Shown piece by piece: positions 51,931 through 60,462 of a stretch of 64,000 nt of DNA (its first letter is position 1; each line of letters opens with the position of its first letter). The notes below the pieces were generated by a model that was given only the letters and a program-made list of their open reading frames with translations, was not told the origin of the DNA and made no database searches. This DNA comes from an uncultured Lachnospiraceae bacterium (GTDB lineage: Bacteria; Bacillota; Clostridia; Lachnospirales; Lachnospiraceae), in NCBI GenBank assembly GCA_947631685.1, contig CANRMI010000011.1, positions 1-64,000 of the forward strand. Direction: 5' to 3'. The position numbers and the translations under genes were made by a program.

Positions 51931-51957
51931 AAAGTGCCGTTTTTACGGCACTTTTTG
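51931..51957 (+). terminator. Rho-independent terminator after the small membrane gene
   Basis: Perfect 10-bp stem AAAGTGCCGT (51931-51940) and ACGGCACTTT (51945-51954), loop TTTT, T run. Confidence 0.9.
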
Positions 51958-51976
51958 ACGTATGGGTGGAAGCAAG

Positions 51977-52675
51977 ATGCGCTATGACGTAATACTGTGG
52001 GATGTGGACAACACCCTGCTGGATTTTGATTATTCCCAGAGGCATTCCTTTTGCAGATGCCTGCGGGAGATCGGGATCGAGCCGGAAGAAGAAATGGTAA
52101 GCGCCTATGCGGCGATCAATGAAAGCTGGTGGAAACGTCTGGAGCTGGGAGAGACCACAAAAGAGAAGCTTTTGGTGGGGCGCTTTCAGGATTTTTTTGC
52201 CGTGTACGGGATTGTCTGTCCGGATCTGCAGAGCTTTTGCGGAAAGTACCAGGAGTATCTGGGCAGCATATACCGTTATCTGGACAATTCCCTGGAAATC
52301 TGCAGGAGTCTTCAGAGCAAGTGCAGGCAGTTCGCGGTGACGAACGGCGTGACCAAAACCCAGTCCGAAAAGCTGCGGGCAAGCGGTCTGGCGGAGATCA
52401 TGGAGGATATTTTCATTTCGGAACAGATTGGAGCGCCCAAGCCCCAGAAAGCGTTTTTTGACAGGGTGTTGGAAAGAATAGGAGCGCCTTTGGAGAAGAT
52501 ACTGATCGTAGGGGACTCTCTGACCAGCGACATACGGGGCGGCAGACAGGCCGGTATCGCTACCTGCTGGTATCATCCCGCAGGTCTGCCGGAAACGGAG
52601 ACAGGCTTTGCGGACGCGGTTCCGGATCATATCATACGGCACCTGAAAGAAGTGGAAGGGATCTTGGAGGGATAA
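51977..52675 (+). CDS. HAD-superfamily hydrolase, YjjG type
   Basis: Phosphatase of 232 residues. HAD motif I is ILWDVDNTLLDFDYS, motif II is in VTNGVTKTQ, the lysine is in IGAPKPQKAFFD, and motif IV is ILIVGDSLTSDIRGG. YjjG-like members remove phosphate from noncanonical nucleotides, which would suit the nucleotide genes around. ATG 51977 is chosen for GGTGGAAG upstream; it lies only 20 bases after a terminator. Confidence 0.85.
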   Translation: MRYDVILWDVDNTLLDFDYSQRHSFCRCLREIGIEPEEEMVSAYAAINESWWKRLELGETTKEKLLVGRFQDFFAVYGIVCPDLQSFCGKYQEYLGSIYRYLDNSLEICRSLQSKCRQFAVTNGVTKTQSEKLRASGLAEIMEDIFISEQIGAPKPQKAFFDRVLERIGAPLEKILIVGDSLTSDIRGGRQAGIATCWYHPAGLPETETGFADAVPDHIIRHLKEVEGILEG

Positions 52676-53680
52676 ATGGCAAAGTCAGTCAATCAGAAGC
52701 TGAAGCTCTTTTATATTTTACAGATGTTAATGGAAAATACGGACGAAGAGCATGTGCTGAGTACCCAGGAGATCATCGACAGGCTGGCCGCCAACGACAT
52801 TAAGGCGGAGCGCAAGACCATCTATGACGATATGGCCTGCCTGCAGGATTTCGGCTATGACATTATTTTAAAAAAGGGCAGGGTGGGCAGCGGCTATTAT
52901 CTGGCCGCCAGAGACTTTGAACTGGCGGAGTTAAAGCTTTTGGTGGACGCTGTGCAGGCCTCCCGCTTTATGACAATCAAAAAATCCCGGGAACTCATTA
53001 AAAAGCTGGAGAAGCTGGCCAGCAGGCACCAGGCCGGACAGCTCCAGCGCCAGGTATATGTGACCGGCAGGGTAAAGACGGAAAATGAAAAGATCTACTA
53101 CAATGTGGATACCCTGTATAAGGCAATCGCGGAAAATGTAAAGATCACCTTTATGTATCTGGAATGGACGCTTTCTAAGGAATTAAAACCCAGAAAAGAA
53201 GGGGCGAAATACTTGGTCAGTCCCTGGGCGCTTATCTGGGACAATGAAAACTACTATCTTGCGGCCTATGACGAGGAAGCGCGTAAGATCAAGCATTACC
53301 GGGTGGACAAAATGGGCAGTGTAGCGCTCACCAGACAGGAAAGGAGCGGCAGGGAGCAGTTTGAAAAGGTGGGGCTGGCGGAATATACCAAGCGTACTTT
53401 CGGCATGTTCGGCGGAGAAGAGGAAACGGTGACGCTGGCTTTTTCAGACAGGCTCATCGGCGTGGTAATGGACAGGTTCGGCAGGGAAACGGATATTCGC
53501 CCCATGGGAAACGGCTGCTTTACCAGCCGCATCAAGGCGACGATCAGCGGACAGTTTTTCGGTTGGCTGGCCGGACTGGGAAAGGACGTCTGGGTGGTTT
53601 CCCCCAATGAAGTAAAAACAGCTTACCAGAATTGGCTGGAAGACATTTTAAAGGCACAAAAAGGAGGAGCGGCAGAGTGA
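52676..53680 (+). CDS. WYL-domain transcriptional regulator
   Basis: Protein of 334 residues. The N-terminal winged helix (STQEIIDRLAANDIKAERKTIYDDM) is followed by a WYL ligand-sensing domain (KYLVSPWALIWDNENYYLAAYDEEARKIKHYRVDKM split between residues 180-215) and a C-terminal WCX-like extension. Starts next to the HAD stop and ends with GTGA overlap to nrdD, so it is in one transcript with the reductase. Ligand and targets unknown. Confidence 0.88.
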   Translation: MAKSVNQKLKLFYILQMLMENTDEEHVLSTQEIIDRLAANDIKAERKTIYDDMACLQDFGYDIILKKGRVGSGYYLAARDFELAELKLLVDAVQASRFMTIKKSRELIKKLEKLASRHQAGQLQRQVYVTGRVKTENEKIYYNVDTLYKAIAENVKITFMYLEWTLSKELKPRKEGAKYLVSPWALIWDNENYYLAAYDEEARKIKHYRVDKMGSVALTRQERSGREQFEKVGLAEYTKRTFGMFGGEEETVTLAFSDRLIGVVMDRFGRETDIRPMGNGCFTSRIKATISGQFFGWLAGLGKDVWVVSPNEVKTAYQNWLEDILKAQKGGAAE

Positions 53681-55866
53681 GCGTGGCAATGGAAGAAACA
53701 CAAAAGGATACGGTGGATTACAGAGCGGAATACCGGCCTGCGAAGCCGGTAGCAGTCATAAAAAAAGACGGCAGCAAAGAAGCTTTTAATATGCAGAAGG
53801 TAGTGGACGCTATTGGAAAGAGCGCTTACCGGGCGCTGACTCAATTTACCGAGGATGAAAAACGACATATATGTCAGCATGTCATCGACAAGGTGGACGG
53901 GATAGGGGCGGACGAGATTCCTATCCAGGTCATGCACAATGTGGTGGAGAGCGCGCTGGAAGAGGTAAAGCCCATTGTGGCCAAAAGTTACCGGGACTAC
54001 CGCAATTATAAGCAGGATTTTGTGCGTATGCTGGACGATGTCTATAAAAAGAGCCAGTCCATTATGTACATCGGCGACAAGGAGAATGCCAACACGGACT
54101 CCGCGCTGGTCTCCACCAAGAGGAGCCTGATCTTCAATCAGTTGAATAAGGAGCTCTACCAGAAGTTCTTTATGACGACGGAGGAGATCCAGGCCTGCCG
54201 GGACGGATATATCTATGTCCATGACATGTCAGCCCGCCGGGATACCATGAACTGCTGTTTATTTGATGTGGAGAGCGTACTGTCCGGCGGCTTTGAAATG
54301 GGGAATATCTGGTACAATGAACCCAAGACACTGGATGTGGCGTTCGATGTGATCGGGGATATTGTGCTGAGCGCGGCCAGCCAGCAGTATGGCGGGTTTA
54401 CGGTGCCCAGCGTGGACAATCTCTTAGAGCCCTACGCGGAAAAATCCTACAGAAAATATGTGGAAAAATATGAGGGTTTGGGAATCTCCCATGAGAAAGC
54501 CGAGGAAACGGCCTATGCGGATGTGGTAAGGGAATTTGAACAGGGCTTCCAGGGCTGGGAATATAAATTCAATACCGTTGCCAGCAGCAGAGGGGATTAT
54601 CCTTTCATTACCGTGACCGCCGGTACGGGGACGGGACGTTTCGCGAAGCTGGCTACGATTTCCATGCTCAATGTCAGAAGAGAGGGACAGGGAAAGAAAG
54701 AATGCAAAAAGCCTGTGTTCTTTCCCAAGATCGTATTTCTGTATGATGAGAACCTGCATGGGGAGGGGAAACCTTTAGAGGACGTATTTGAAGCAGGTAT
54801 CCGCTGTTCCGCCAAATCCATGTATCCGGACTGGCTGAGCCTGACGGGAAAGGGCTATGTGGCCAGCATATACAAGCAGTACGGCAGGATCATTTCTCCC
54901 ATGGGCTGCAGGGCTTTTTTGTCCCCCTGGTACGAAAGAGGCGGTATGCATCCTGCGGACGATAAGGATATGCCGGTGTTTGTGGGACGCTTTAATATAG
55001 GCGCGGTGTCCCTGCATCTGCCCATGATTCTGGCCAAGGCCAGACAGGAGAGCCGGGATTTTTACGAAGTACTGGATTACTATCTGGAACTCATCCGGCA
55101 GCTGCATATCCGCACCTATGCCTATCTGGGGGAAATGCGGGCCTCCACCAATCCGCTGGCCTACTGTGAGGGCGGTTTCTTAGGCGGGCATTTAAAGCTC
55201 ACCGACAAGATCAAGCCCCTTTTAAAGTCCGCTACCGCAAGCTTCGGGATCACGGCGTTAAACGAGCTGCAGATGCTTTATAACGGCAAGTCCCTGGTGG
55301 AGGACGGTCAGTTCGCGCTGGAGGTCATGGAGCATATCAATGCCAAGGTCAATGAATTTAAAGAGGCGGACGGCAATCTGTACGCTATCTACGGAACTCC
55401 CGCGGAAAACCTCTGTGGACTGCAGATCAAACAGTTCAGAAGAAAGTACGGCATTATCGAAGGGGTTTCCGACAGGGAATATGTGAGTAACTCTTTCCAC
55501 TGTCATGTGACGGAGGACATTACGCCCATAGAAAAGCAGGATCTGGAAGAGCGTTTCTGGAATCTGTGCAACGGCGGAAAGATACAGTATGTAAAATATC
55601 CTATAGACTACAATATTGAAGCGATCAAATCGCTGGTACGCAGGGCTATGGAAATGGGCTTTTACGAGGGAGTGAATCTGTCCTTAGCCTATTGTGACGA
55701 CTGCGGGCATCAGGAATTGGAGATGGATGTCTGCCCGAAGTGCGGCAGCCGCAATCTGACGAAGATCGACAGGATGAACGGCTATCTGTCCTACTCCAGG
55801 GTACATGGGGATACCAGACTCAATGAAGCCAAAATGGCGGAAATTGCGGAAAGGAAAAGCATGTAA
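53677..55866 (+). CDS. nrdD: Anaerobic ribonucleoside-triphosphate reductase
   Basis: Glycyl-radical enzyme that makes dNTPs without oxygen; 729 residues. GTG 53677 lies seven bases behind AAGGAGGAG; an in-frame ATG at 53689 is farther away. The ATP-cone begins VIKKDGSKEAFNMQKV. The active-site cysteines lie around IISPMGCRAFLSPW and NCCLFDVE. The C-terminus has a zinc ribbon CDDC-N-CPKC and the radical loop RMNGYLSYSRV. nrdG and dut follow. No NrdR box was found in front. Confidence 0.96.
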   Translation: MSVAMEETQKDTVDYRAEYRPAKPVAVIKKDGSKEAFNMQKVVDAIGKSAYRALTQFTEDEKRHICQHVIDKVDGIGADEIPIQVMHNVVESALEEVKPIVAKSYRDYRNYKQDFVRMLDDVYKKSQSIMYIGDKENANTDSALVSTKRSLIFNQLNKELYQKFFMTTEEIQACRDGYIYVHDMSARRDTMNCCLFDVESVLSGGFEMGNIWYNEPKTLDVAFDVIGDIVLSAASQQYGGFTVPSVDNLLEPYAEKSYRKYVEKYEGLGISHEKAEETAYADVVREFEQGFQGWEYKFNTVASSRGDYPFITVTAGTGTGRFAKLATISMLNVRREGQGKKECKKPVFFPKIVFLYDENLHGEGKPLEDVFEAGIRCSAKSMYPDWLSLTGKGYVASIYKQYGRIISPMGCRAFLSPWYERGGMHPADDKDMPVFVGRFNIGAVSLHLPMILAKARQESRDFYEVLDYYLELIRQLHIRTYAYLGEMRASTNPLAYCEGGFLGGHLKLTDKIKPLLKSATASFGITALNELQMLYNGKSLVEDGQFALEVMEHINAKVNEFKEADGNLYAIYGTPAENLCGLQIKQFRRKYGIIEGVSDREYVSNSFHCHVTEDITPIEKQDLEERFWNLCNGGKIQYVKYPIDYNIEAIKSLVRRAMEMGFYEGVNLSLAYCDDCGHQELEMDVCPKCGSRNLTKIDRMNGYLSYSRVHGDTRLNEAKMAEIAERKSM

Positions 55867-56390
55867 TGAGGTATCACAATATCACCAAAGACGATATGCT
55901 CAATGGGGACGGCCTGCGGGTGGTGCTGTGGGTATCCGGCTGTGCCCACTGCTGTGATGGCTGTCACAATCCGGTAACATGGGATCCCAACGGAGGACTT
56001 CTGTTCGATGAGGACGCCAAAGAGGAGCTGTTTGAACAGCTTGAAAAGCCCTATATCAGCGGAATTACCTTTTCGGGGGGAGATCCCCTGCATCCCGCCA
56101 ACCGGCTGGAGGTACGGGAACTGATGGCAGAGATCCGGGAAAAATTTCCGGATAAGACCATTTGGCTTTATACGGGAGCCGTATGGGAAGAAATCTATTC
56201 CGATCCTCTTATGGAGTATGTGGATGTGGTGGTGGACGGGGAGTTTCAAAAAGAGAAAAAGGATACCAAGCTGCTCTGGAAGGGCAGCGCCAACCAGCGG
56301 GTGATAGACGTTAAGAAAACGCTGGCGGGAGCAGACAGGAGAATACCGGTTCTGCATTGCGGGAATTATGAAAGTGAGGATGGCATATGA
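55866..56390 (+). CDS. nrdG: Anaerobic ribonucleotide reductase activating protein
   Basis: Radical SAM activase for NrdD, 174 residues. The cluster motif is CAHCCDGCHNPVTW (CxxxCxxC at about residues 27-34), with ITFSGGDPLHPAN near 65. It begins one base within the nrdD stop, and overlaps dut by ATGA. Confidence 0.95.
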   Translation: MRYHNITKDDMLNGDGLRVVLWVSGCAHCCDGCHNPVTWDPNGGLLFDEDAKEELFEQLEKPYISGITFSGGDPLHPANRLEVRELMAEIREKFPDKTIWLYTGAVWEEIYSDPLMEYVDVVVDGEFQKEKKDTKLLWKGSANQRVIDVKKTLAGADRRIPVLHCGNYESEDGI

Positions 56391-56899
56391 AGAAGGTAGC
56401 GCGTTTTTATAAGGTCAGCGAAGAAAATTTTGTGGAGGCTATGAAAGCGGAATTTCCCGAGTATACGGAAGAAGATATTAAGGATATGTACGATTCCCTG
56501 CAGCTCCCTAAAAGAGCCACGAAGGGCAGCGCGGGCTATGATTTTTTTGCGCCCTTTGCTTTCAGCCTGCCTGCGGGCAGTACCATCAAGATTCCCACCG
56601 GAATCCGGGTGAAAATAGAGGACGGCTGGGTGCTGCAGCTCTACCCCAGAAGCGGCCTGGGATTTAAGTACAGACTCCAGTTGAACAATACGGTTGGAAT
56701 CATCGACAGCGACTACTACGATTCCGACAACGAAGGCCATATCTTTGCCAGGATAACCAATGATTCCAACGAGGATAAAACCCTGGAAATAGGAGCGGGC
56801 GCCGGCTTCATACAGGGGATTTTCATGGAATACGGGATCACGGAGGACGATGAAGCGGAAGGCGTCCGAAACGGCGGATTCGGAAGTACCAGCAGATAA
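56387..56899 (+). CDS. dut: dUTPase-like deoxyuridine triphosphate nucleotidohydrolase
   Basis: Hydrolyses dUTP to dUMP; 170 residues. The five dUTPase motifs are visible: AGYDFFAP, PRSGLG, NTVGIIDSDYY, GAGAGFIQGIF and RNGGFGSTSR at the flexible C-terminus. An N-terminal extension of about 35 residues (FVEAMKAEFPEYTEEDIKDM) is additional. Clustered with nrdDG, it removes dUTP from the dNTP pool. Confidence 0.92.
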   Translation: MKKVARFYKVSEENFVEAMKAEFPEYTEEDIKDMYDSLQLPKRATKGSAGYDFFAPFAFSLPAGSTIKIPTGIRVKIEDGWVLQLYPRSGLGFKYRLQLNNTVGIIDSDYYDSDNEGHIFARITNDSNEDKTLEIGAGAGFIQGIFMEYGITEDDEAEGVRNGGFGSTSR

Positions 56900-56903
56900 A
56901 ATA

Positions 56904-56964
56904 TGCATAAAGGACTCCTTTTTCGGGATACTAACCTTAGTATATCTGGAAAGGGAGTTTTTTT
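56904..56964 (+). promoter_or_regulatory. Sigma-G-like promoter nested in the terminator hairpin before spoVAF
   Basis: TGCATA (56904-56909), 17 bases, GATACTA (56927-56933) fits forespore sigma-G. The same stretch forms a hairpin, ACTCCTTTTTC (56914-56924) with GAAAGGGAGT (56949-56958), followed by seven T and the ATG. The ribosome site GGGAG is in the right arm. Confidence 0.65.
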
Positions 56965-58416
56965 ATGGATAACAATGAAGAAAAAACCAACGCCAGGATA
57001 AGCGGCGTTTTAAAAGACGATATGGCCTATCTGAATGAAAGGCTGGCTGTGGATATGAGCTTCGACCTGGTCTACCGGGTAATCCGGATCGGAGAGAGGG
57101 ATGCCTGTATGTATTTTGTGGACGGTTTCTGCAAGGACGAGTTGATGCAGAAGCTGCTGCAGTATTTTATGAGCATTACAAAAGAGGACATGCCGGCGGA
57201 TGCCCATGAGATGAGCAAGAGGCATATTCCCTATGTGGAGGTGGATCTCAAGGATTCCTGGGATGACATTCTCTACGGCCTCTTGTCCGGTGTGTTTGTC
57301 CTGCTGATCGAAGGCTACACCAGCGCGATCATGATCGATTCCAGAACCTATCCGGCCAGAAGCGTGGGAGAACCGGATAAGGACAAGGTGCTCAGGGGTT
57401 CCAAGGACGGCTTTGTGGAAACCCTGATCTTCAATACCGCGCTGATCAGAAGAAGGATCCGCAGTACGGAGCTGCGCATAGAAATGATGTGCGCCGGCAA
57501 TAACTCCAAAACGGACATAGCCGTCTGCTACATGGATTCCCGTGTGGATCATAAATTTCTGGCGCAGATCAAGGAGCGGATCCAAAACATTCAAGTGGAC
57601 GCGCTGACCATGAACCAGGAGAGCCTGGCAGAGTGCCTGTATGAAAGGAAATGGTACAATCCCTTTCCCAAGTTCAAGTATTCGGAGCGGCCCGATACGG
57701 CGGCGGCCCAGATACTGGAAGGAAATATCGTGATCCTGGTGGACAATTCCCCCTCCGCCATGATGATGCCCACGTCTATTTTCGATGTGATAGAAGAGGC
57801 GGATGATTACTATTTTCCACCCATTACAGGTACGTATCTGCGGCTTTCCCGTTTTTTGATTGCGCTGCTGACTTATTTTCTGACGCCTACTTTCTTGCTG
57901 CTGATGAACAACCGGGAGTACATTCCCCAGGCATTTCAGTTCATTGTGCTGAAGGAACAGGAGAACATTCCCCTGATCTGGCAGTTTTTGATATTGGAAC
58001 TGGCGATAGACGGCCTGCGGCTGGCTGCGGTCAATACCCCGAATATGTTAAGTACGCCCCTGTCCGTCATGGCGGCGCTGGTGCTGGGAGAATTTTCGGT
58101 CAACAGCGGCTGGTTTAACGCGGAGGTAATGCTCTACATGGCCTTTGTGGCCATAGCCAACTATACCCAGTCCAATTATGAACTGGGATACGCGCTGAAA
58201 TTTATGCGGATTCTGACGTTGATCCTAACCGCAATATTTGGCCTGTGGGGCTATATCGGCGGCGTCGTTTTCTGCGCGCTGGCGGTGGTCACTAACCGGA
58301 CGGTCTCCAGGCAGAGCTATATTTATCCCCTGCTGCCTTTTAATTTCAAAAAACTGGGGGCGAGACTGTTCCGCCTGCGGCTGCCGGGAGCCAGACAGCC
58401 GGGGCCCAGACATTAG
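56965..58416 (+). CDS. spoVAF: Spore germination protein SpoVAF (GerA family A subunit)
   Basis: Inner spore membrane protein of 483 residues. The soluble N-terminal half has GERDACMYFVDGFCKDELM and SGVFVLLIEGYTSAIMID; the second half has about five helices with YLRLSRFLIALLTYFLTPTF and LAAVNTPNMLSTPLSV. This matches SpoVAF rather than the nutrient-receptor A subunits. SpoVA proteins move dipicolinic acid; SpoVAF acts with FigP in germination. No other spoVA gene is nearby. Confidence 0.9.
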   Translation: MDNNEEKTNARISGVLKDDMAYLNERLAVDMSFDLVYRVIRIGERDACMYFVDGFCKDELMQKLLQYFMSITKEDMPADAHEMSKRHIPYVEVDLKDSWDDILYGLLSGVFVLLIEGYTSAIMIDSRTYPARSVGEPDKDKVLRGSKDGFVETLIFNTALIRRRIRSTELRIEMMCAGNNSKTDIAVCYMDSRVDHKFLAQIKERIQNIQVDALTMNQESLAECLYERKWYNPFPKFKYSERPDTAAAQILEGNIVILVDNSPSAMMMPTSIFDVIEEADDYYFPPITGTYLRLSRFLIALLTYFLTPTFLLLMNNREYIPQAFQFIVLKEQENIPLIWQFLILELAIDGLRLAAVNTPNMLSTPLSVMAALVLGEFSVNSGWFNAEVMLYMAFVAIANYTQSNYELGYALKFMRILTLILTAIFGLWGYIGGVVFCALAVVTNRTVSRQSYIYPLLPFNFKKLGARLFRLRLPGARQPGPRH

Positions 58417-58436
58417 AACAGCCGGGACCCAGACAT
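58395..58436 (+). repeat. 19-bp direct repeat across the spoVAF stop codon
   Basis: ACAGCCGGGGCCCAGACAT (58395-58413) and ACAGCCGGGACCCAGACAT (58418-58436) differ at one base; a shorter third copy begins at about 58383. The first encodes the last residues QPGPRH and the second lies after the stop. Confidence 0.85.
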
Positions 58437-58447
58437 GAGAAAAAGGA

Positions 58448-58476
58448 TTGTAAAATCCGGCTGATAATGGTATAAT
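58448..58476 (+). promoter_or_regulatory. Promoter of degV
   Basis: TTGTAA (58448-58453), 17-base spacer, TGG-TATAAT with -10 at 58471-58476. A GTCAA-TTAT-TTGAC inverted repeat lies in the leader near 58508-58521. Confidence 0.7.
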
Positions 58477-58552
58477 GTTCCTTATTCAAGCCGAAAACGA
58501 TTGAAAAGTCAATTATTTGACGGTTTATTTATGAAAGGGGACATGAAGCAGT

Positions 58553-59434
58553 ATGGCGGATTTTGTGATTGTGACGGATTCTACGGCAGATCTGCCCGTG
58601 GAATATTTGGAAGACAATAATATTGTATGTATGAATATGAGCTATACGGTGGACGGGGAAGTTTACAGCGGCAAGACAGGAAAGGAGCTTCCCTGGAAAG
58701 AGTTTTACAGACTGATGAGGGAAGAGGAGAAAATGCCCACCACCTCCCAGATTAATCCCGAAGAGATCAAGGACACCTTTGAAGAACTGATACAAAAGGG
58801 TAATAAGGAGATCCTCTATCTGGCCTTTTCCTCGGGATTGAGCGGTACCTGCAATAACGGAAAGATCGCGGCGCAGGACGTCATGGAAGAGCATCCCGAT
58901 GTGAAGATCATAGTGATAGATTCCCTGAGTGCTTCTTTGGGAGAGGGGCTGTTTGTGTACTATGCGGCCAGGATGCGTTTGGCAGGCAGGACCATGGAAG
59001 AAACGGCAGAGTGGCTGAACGCCAATGTCCAGAACTTTGTCCATGTCTTTACGGTGGACGATCTGCATCATCTGTACCGGGGCGGACGCGTTTCCAAGAC
59101 CACCGCGATCATCGGCACCATGGCGGGGATCAAACCCATTCTGCATGTGGATAAGGAAGGACATCTGATACCCATCGACAAGGTGCGGGGCAGAAAGAAA
59201 TCCCTGTCCAGACTGGTGGATTATATGGGGCAGCATATGGGTTCCCGCAGGAAGGACAATGAGATCGTATTTATCAGCCACGGTGACGCGCTGCAGGATG
59301 CCCAGTATGTGGCTGGGCAGGTAGAAGAGCGGTTCGGGATCAAGAATTTTATGGTAGCGCCCATCGGTCCCACTGTCGGCACCCATTCCGGGCCCGGCAC
59401 CATAGCCTTGTTCTTTTTAGGAGAGGAAAGATAA
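58553..59434 (+). CDS. DegV family fatty-acid-binding protein
   Basis: Protein of 293 residues of the DegV/FakB fold, which binds fatty acids for FakA kinase. The signature is DFVIVTDSTADLPVEYLEDN, then TSQINPEEIKDTFEEL, YLAFSSGLSGTCNNGKIA and the HSGPGTIALFF end. fakA is not in the window. Stands alone with its own promoter and terminator. Confidence 0.92.
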   Translation: MADFVIVTDSTADLPVEYLEDNNIVCMNMSYTVDGEVYSGKTGKELPWKEFYRLMREEEKMPTTSQINPEEIKDTFEELIQKGNKEILYLAFSSGLSGTCNNGKIAAQDVMEEHPDVKIIVIDSLSASLGEGLFVYYAARMRLAGRTMEETAEWLNANVQNFVHVFTVDDLHHLYRGGRVSKTTAIIGTMAGIKPILHVDKEGHLIPIDKVRGRKKSLSRLVDYMGQHMGSRRKDNEIVFISHGDALQDAQYVAGQVEERFGIKNFMVAPIGPTVGTHSGPGTIALFFLGEER

Positions 59435-59454
59435 AAAGATATAAAGAAAAAGAT

Positions 59455-59489
59455 AAGGGCACGCTCCCCATCGGGAATGTGCCCTTTTT
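59455..59489. terminator. Bidirectional terminator between degV and ppa
   Basis: AAGGGCAC-N2-CTCCC pairs with GGGAAT-GTGCCCTT to give an eight-bp outer stem, then TTTTT. The opposite strand also ends in a T-rich tract. Confidence 0.8.
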
Positions 59490-59508
59490 ATATGCCGTTT
59501 TGCAGTTC

Positions 59509-60060
59509 TTACCAGCTTCGGATAAATTTGTCGATATAATTGTCCAGACAGTGCTCAATGACTCTGATAGCGTCTTCCCTGTTGCCCTGCTCATTTACAT
59601 CGGTGGTCTTATTCTCCAGCGCCTTGTAAATAGTGAAGAAATGTTCCATTTCCTGCACCACATGTGCGGGCAGCTCGGAGATGTCGTGGTAGTTGTTGTA
59701 TGTAGGATCGTTAAAAGGCACCGCGATGATCTTCTCATCCTTTTTGCCGCCGTCCAGCATGGAAATGACGCCAATGGGATAGGCTCTGACAAGAGTCAGG
59801 GGCGATACCGGCTCCGAACAGAGCAATAGCACGTCCAGAGGATCCCCGTCGTCGCCGTAAGTCCTGGGAATAAAGCCGTAATTGGCCGGATAGTGAGTGG
59901 AAGTATATAAAATCCGGTCCAGGATAATGTAACCGGTTTCTTTGTCCAGCTCATATTTGTTCTTGCTGCCCTTGGGAATCTCTATCACGCAGATAAAGTC
60001 CGTGGGCGTAACCCTTTTCACATTGATATTATGCCAGATACTATTATTGATACTGTCCAT
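59509..60060 (-). CDS. ppa: Inorganic pyrophosphatase, family I
   Basis: Hydrolyses pyrophosphate released by biosynthesis; 183 residues. IEIPKGSKNKYELDKETG, the motif YGDDGDPLDVLLL with its catalytic aspartates, and VPFNDPTYNNYHDI are diagnostic. The leader carries a hairpin-SD block nearly identical to that of prs. Confidence 0.96.
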   Translation of the reverse strand: MDSINNSIWHNINVKRVTPTDFICVIEIPKGSKNKYELDKETGYIILDRILYTSTHYPANYGFIPRTYGDDGDPLDVLLLCSEPVSPLTLVRAYPIGVISMLDGGKKDEKIIAVPFNDPTYNNYHDISELPAHVVQEMEHFFTIYKALENKTTDVNEQGNREDAIRVIEHCLDNYIDKFIRSW

Positions 60061-60090
60061 ATTTCCTCACATTCTGCCACGAAAAGCGGC
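60061..60090 (-). promoter_or_regulatory. Leader hairpin-plus-SD element of ppa, shared with prs
   Basis: On the minus strand, GCCGC-TTTTC-GTGGC, then AGAATGTGAGGAAAT and the ATG. See the prs element at 35220-35250. Both leaders measure about 66 bases from the predicted start site to the ATG. Confidence 0.7.
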
Positions 60091-60132
60091 GTTTTCATTC
60101 CGGGAGCGTTTAATTTGCGGTACCCTAAAATT

Positions 60133-60160
60133 ATTATAGCATGTTCGGACAGGTTGTAAA
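60133..60160 (-). promoter_or_regulatory. Promoter of ppa
   Basis: Minus strand TTTACA (60160-60155), 16-base spacer, TGC-TATAAT with -10 at 60138-60133. Confidence 0.75.
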
Positions 60161-60283
60161 TATGAAAAATTTGCGCCCGCTCCATTCTGTGGCCTGCCCG
60201 GCAGGATGCGACGGGAAAAGATTTTCGGCATATTTCTTCTGGCGTTGCTTACATTTGTTTTTACATTTTGTAAGTAAGTCTAC

Positions 60284-60334
60284 ATAGAAAAACCACCCCA
60301 AAACTTTGACCGAGTGACGGGGTGGTTTTTCTAT
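60284..60334. terminator. Bidirectional terminator-like hairpin
   Basis: ATAGAAAAACCACCCC (60284-60299) pairs perfectly with GGGGTGGTTTTTCTAT (60319-60334); loop of 19 bases. The T tract is inside the stem end, typical of terminators used both ways. Confidence 0.75.
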
Positions 60335-60424
60335 CTCTTCATTTGGCTAACCCACCTTGTGGGCGGTTGTTCCTTTTTGTGCTTATAATGTAACACAGAA
60401 ATACGGAAAAAACAAGGGTTAAAG

Positions 60425-60462
60425 GTACTTATGATAGCGTAAATTTACGCTATCATAAGTAC
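60425..60462. repeat. Perfect 38-bp palindrome
   Basis: GTACTTATGATAGCGTAAA (60425-60443) is followed at once by its exact reverse complement (60444-60462), with no loop. Neither T run nor coding content is associated. Confidence 0.95.

Noticed and set aside
53600-53677. NrdR box in front of nrdD
   Set aside because: No ACACWATATATTGT-like pair is present; the gene overlaps the WYL regulator and has no own promoter region.
60284-60462. Attachment site or inverted ends of an integrated element
   Set aside because: No matching copy at the other side of the island near 61.9 kb and no recombinase gene in the window.
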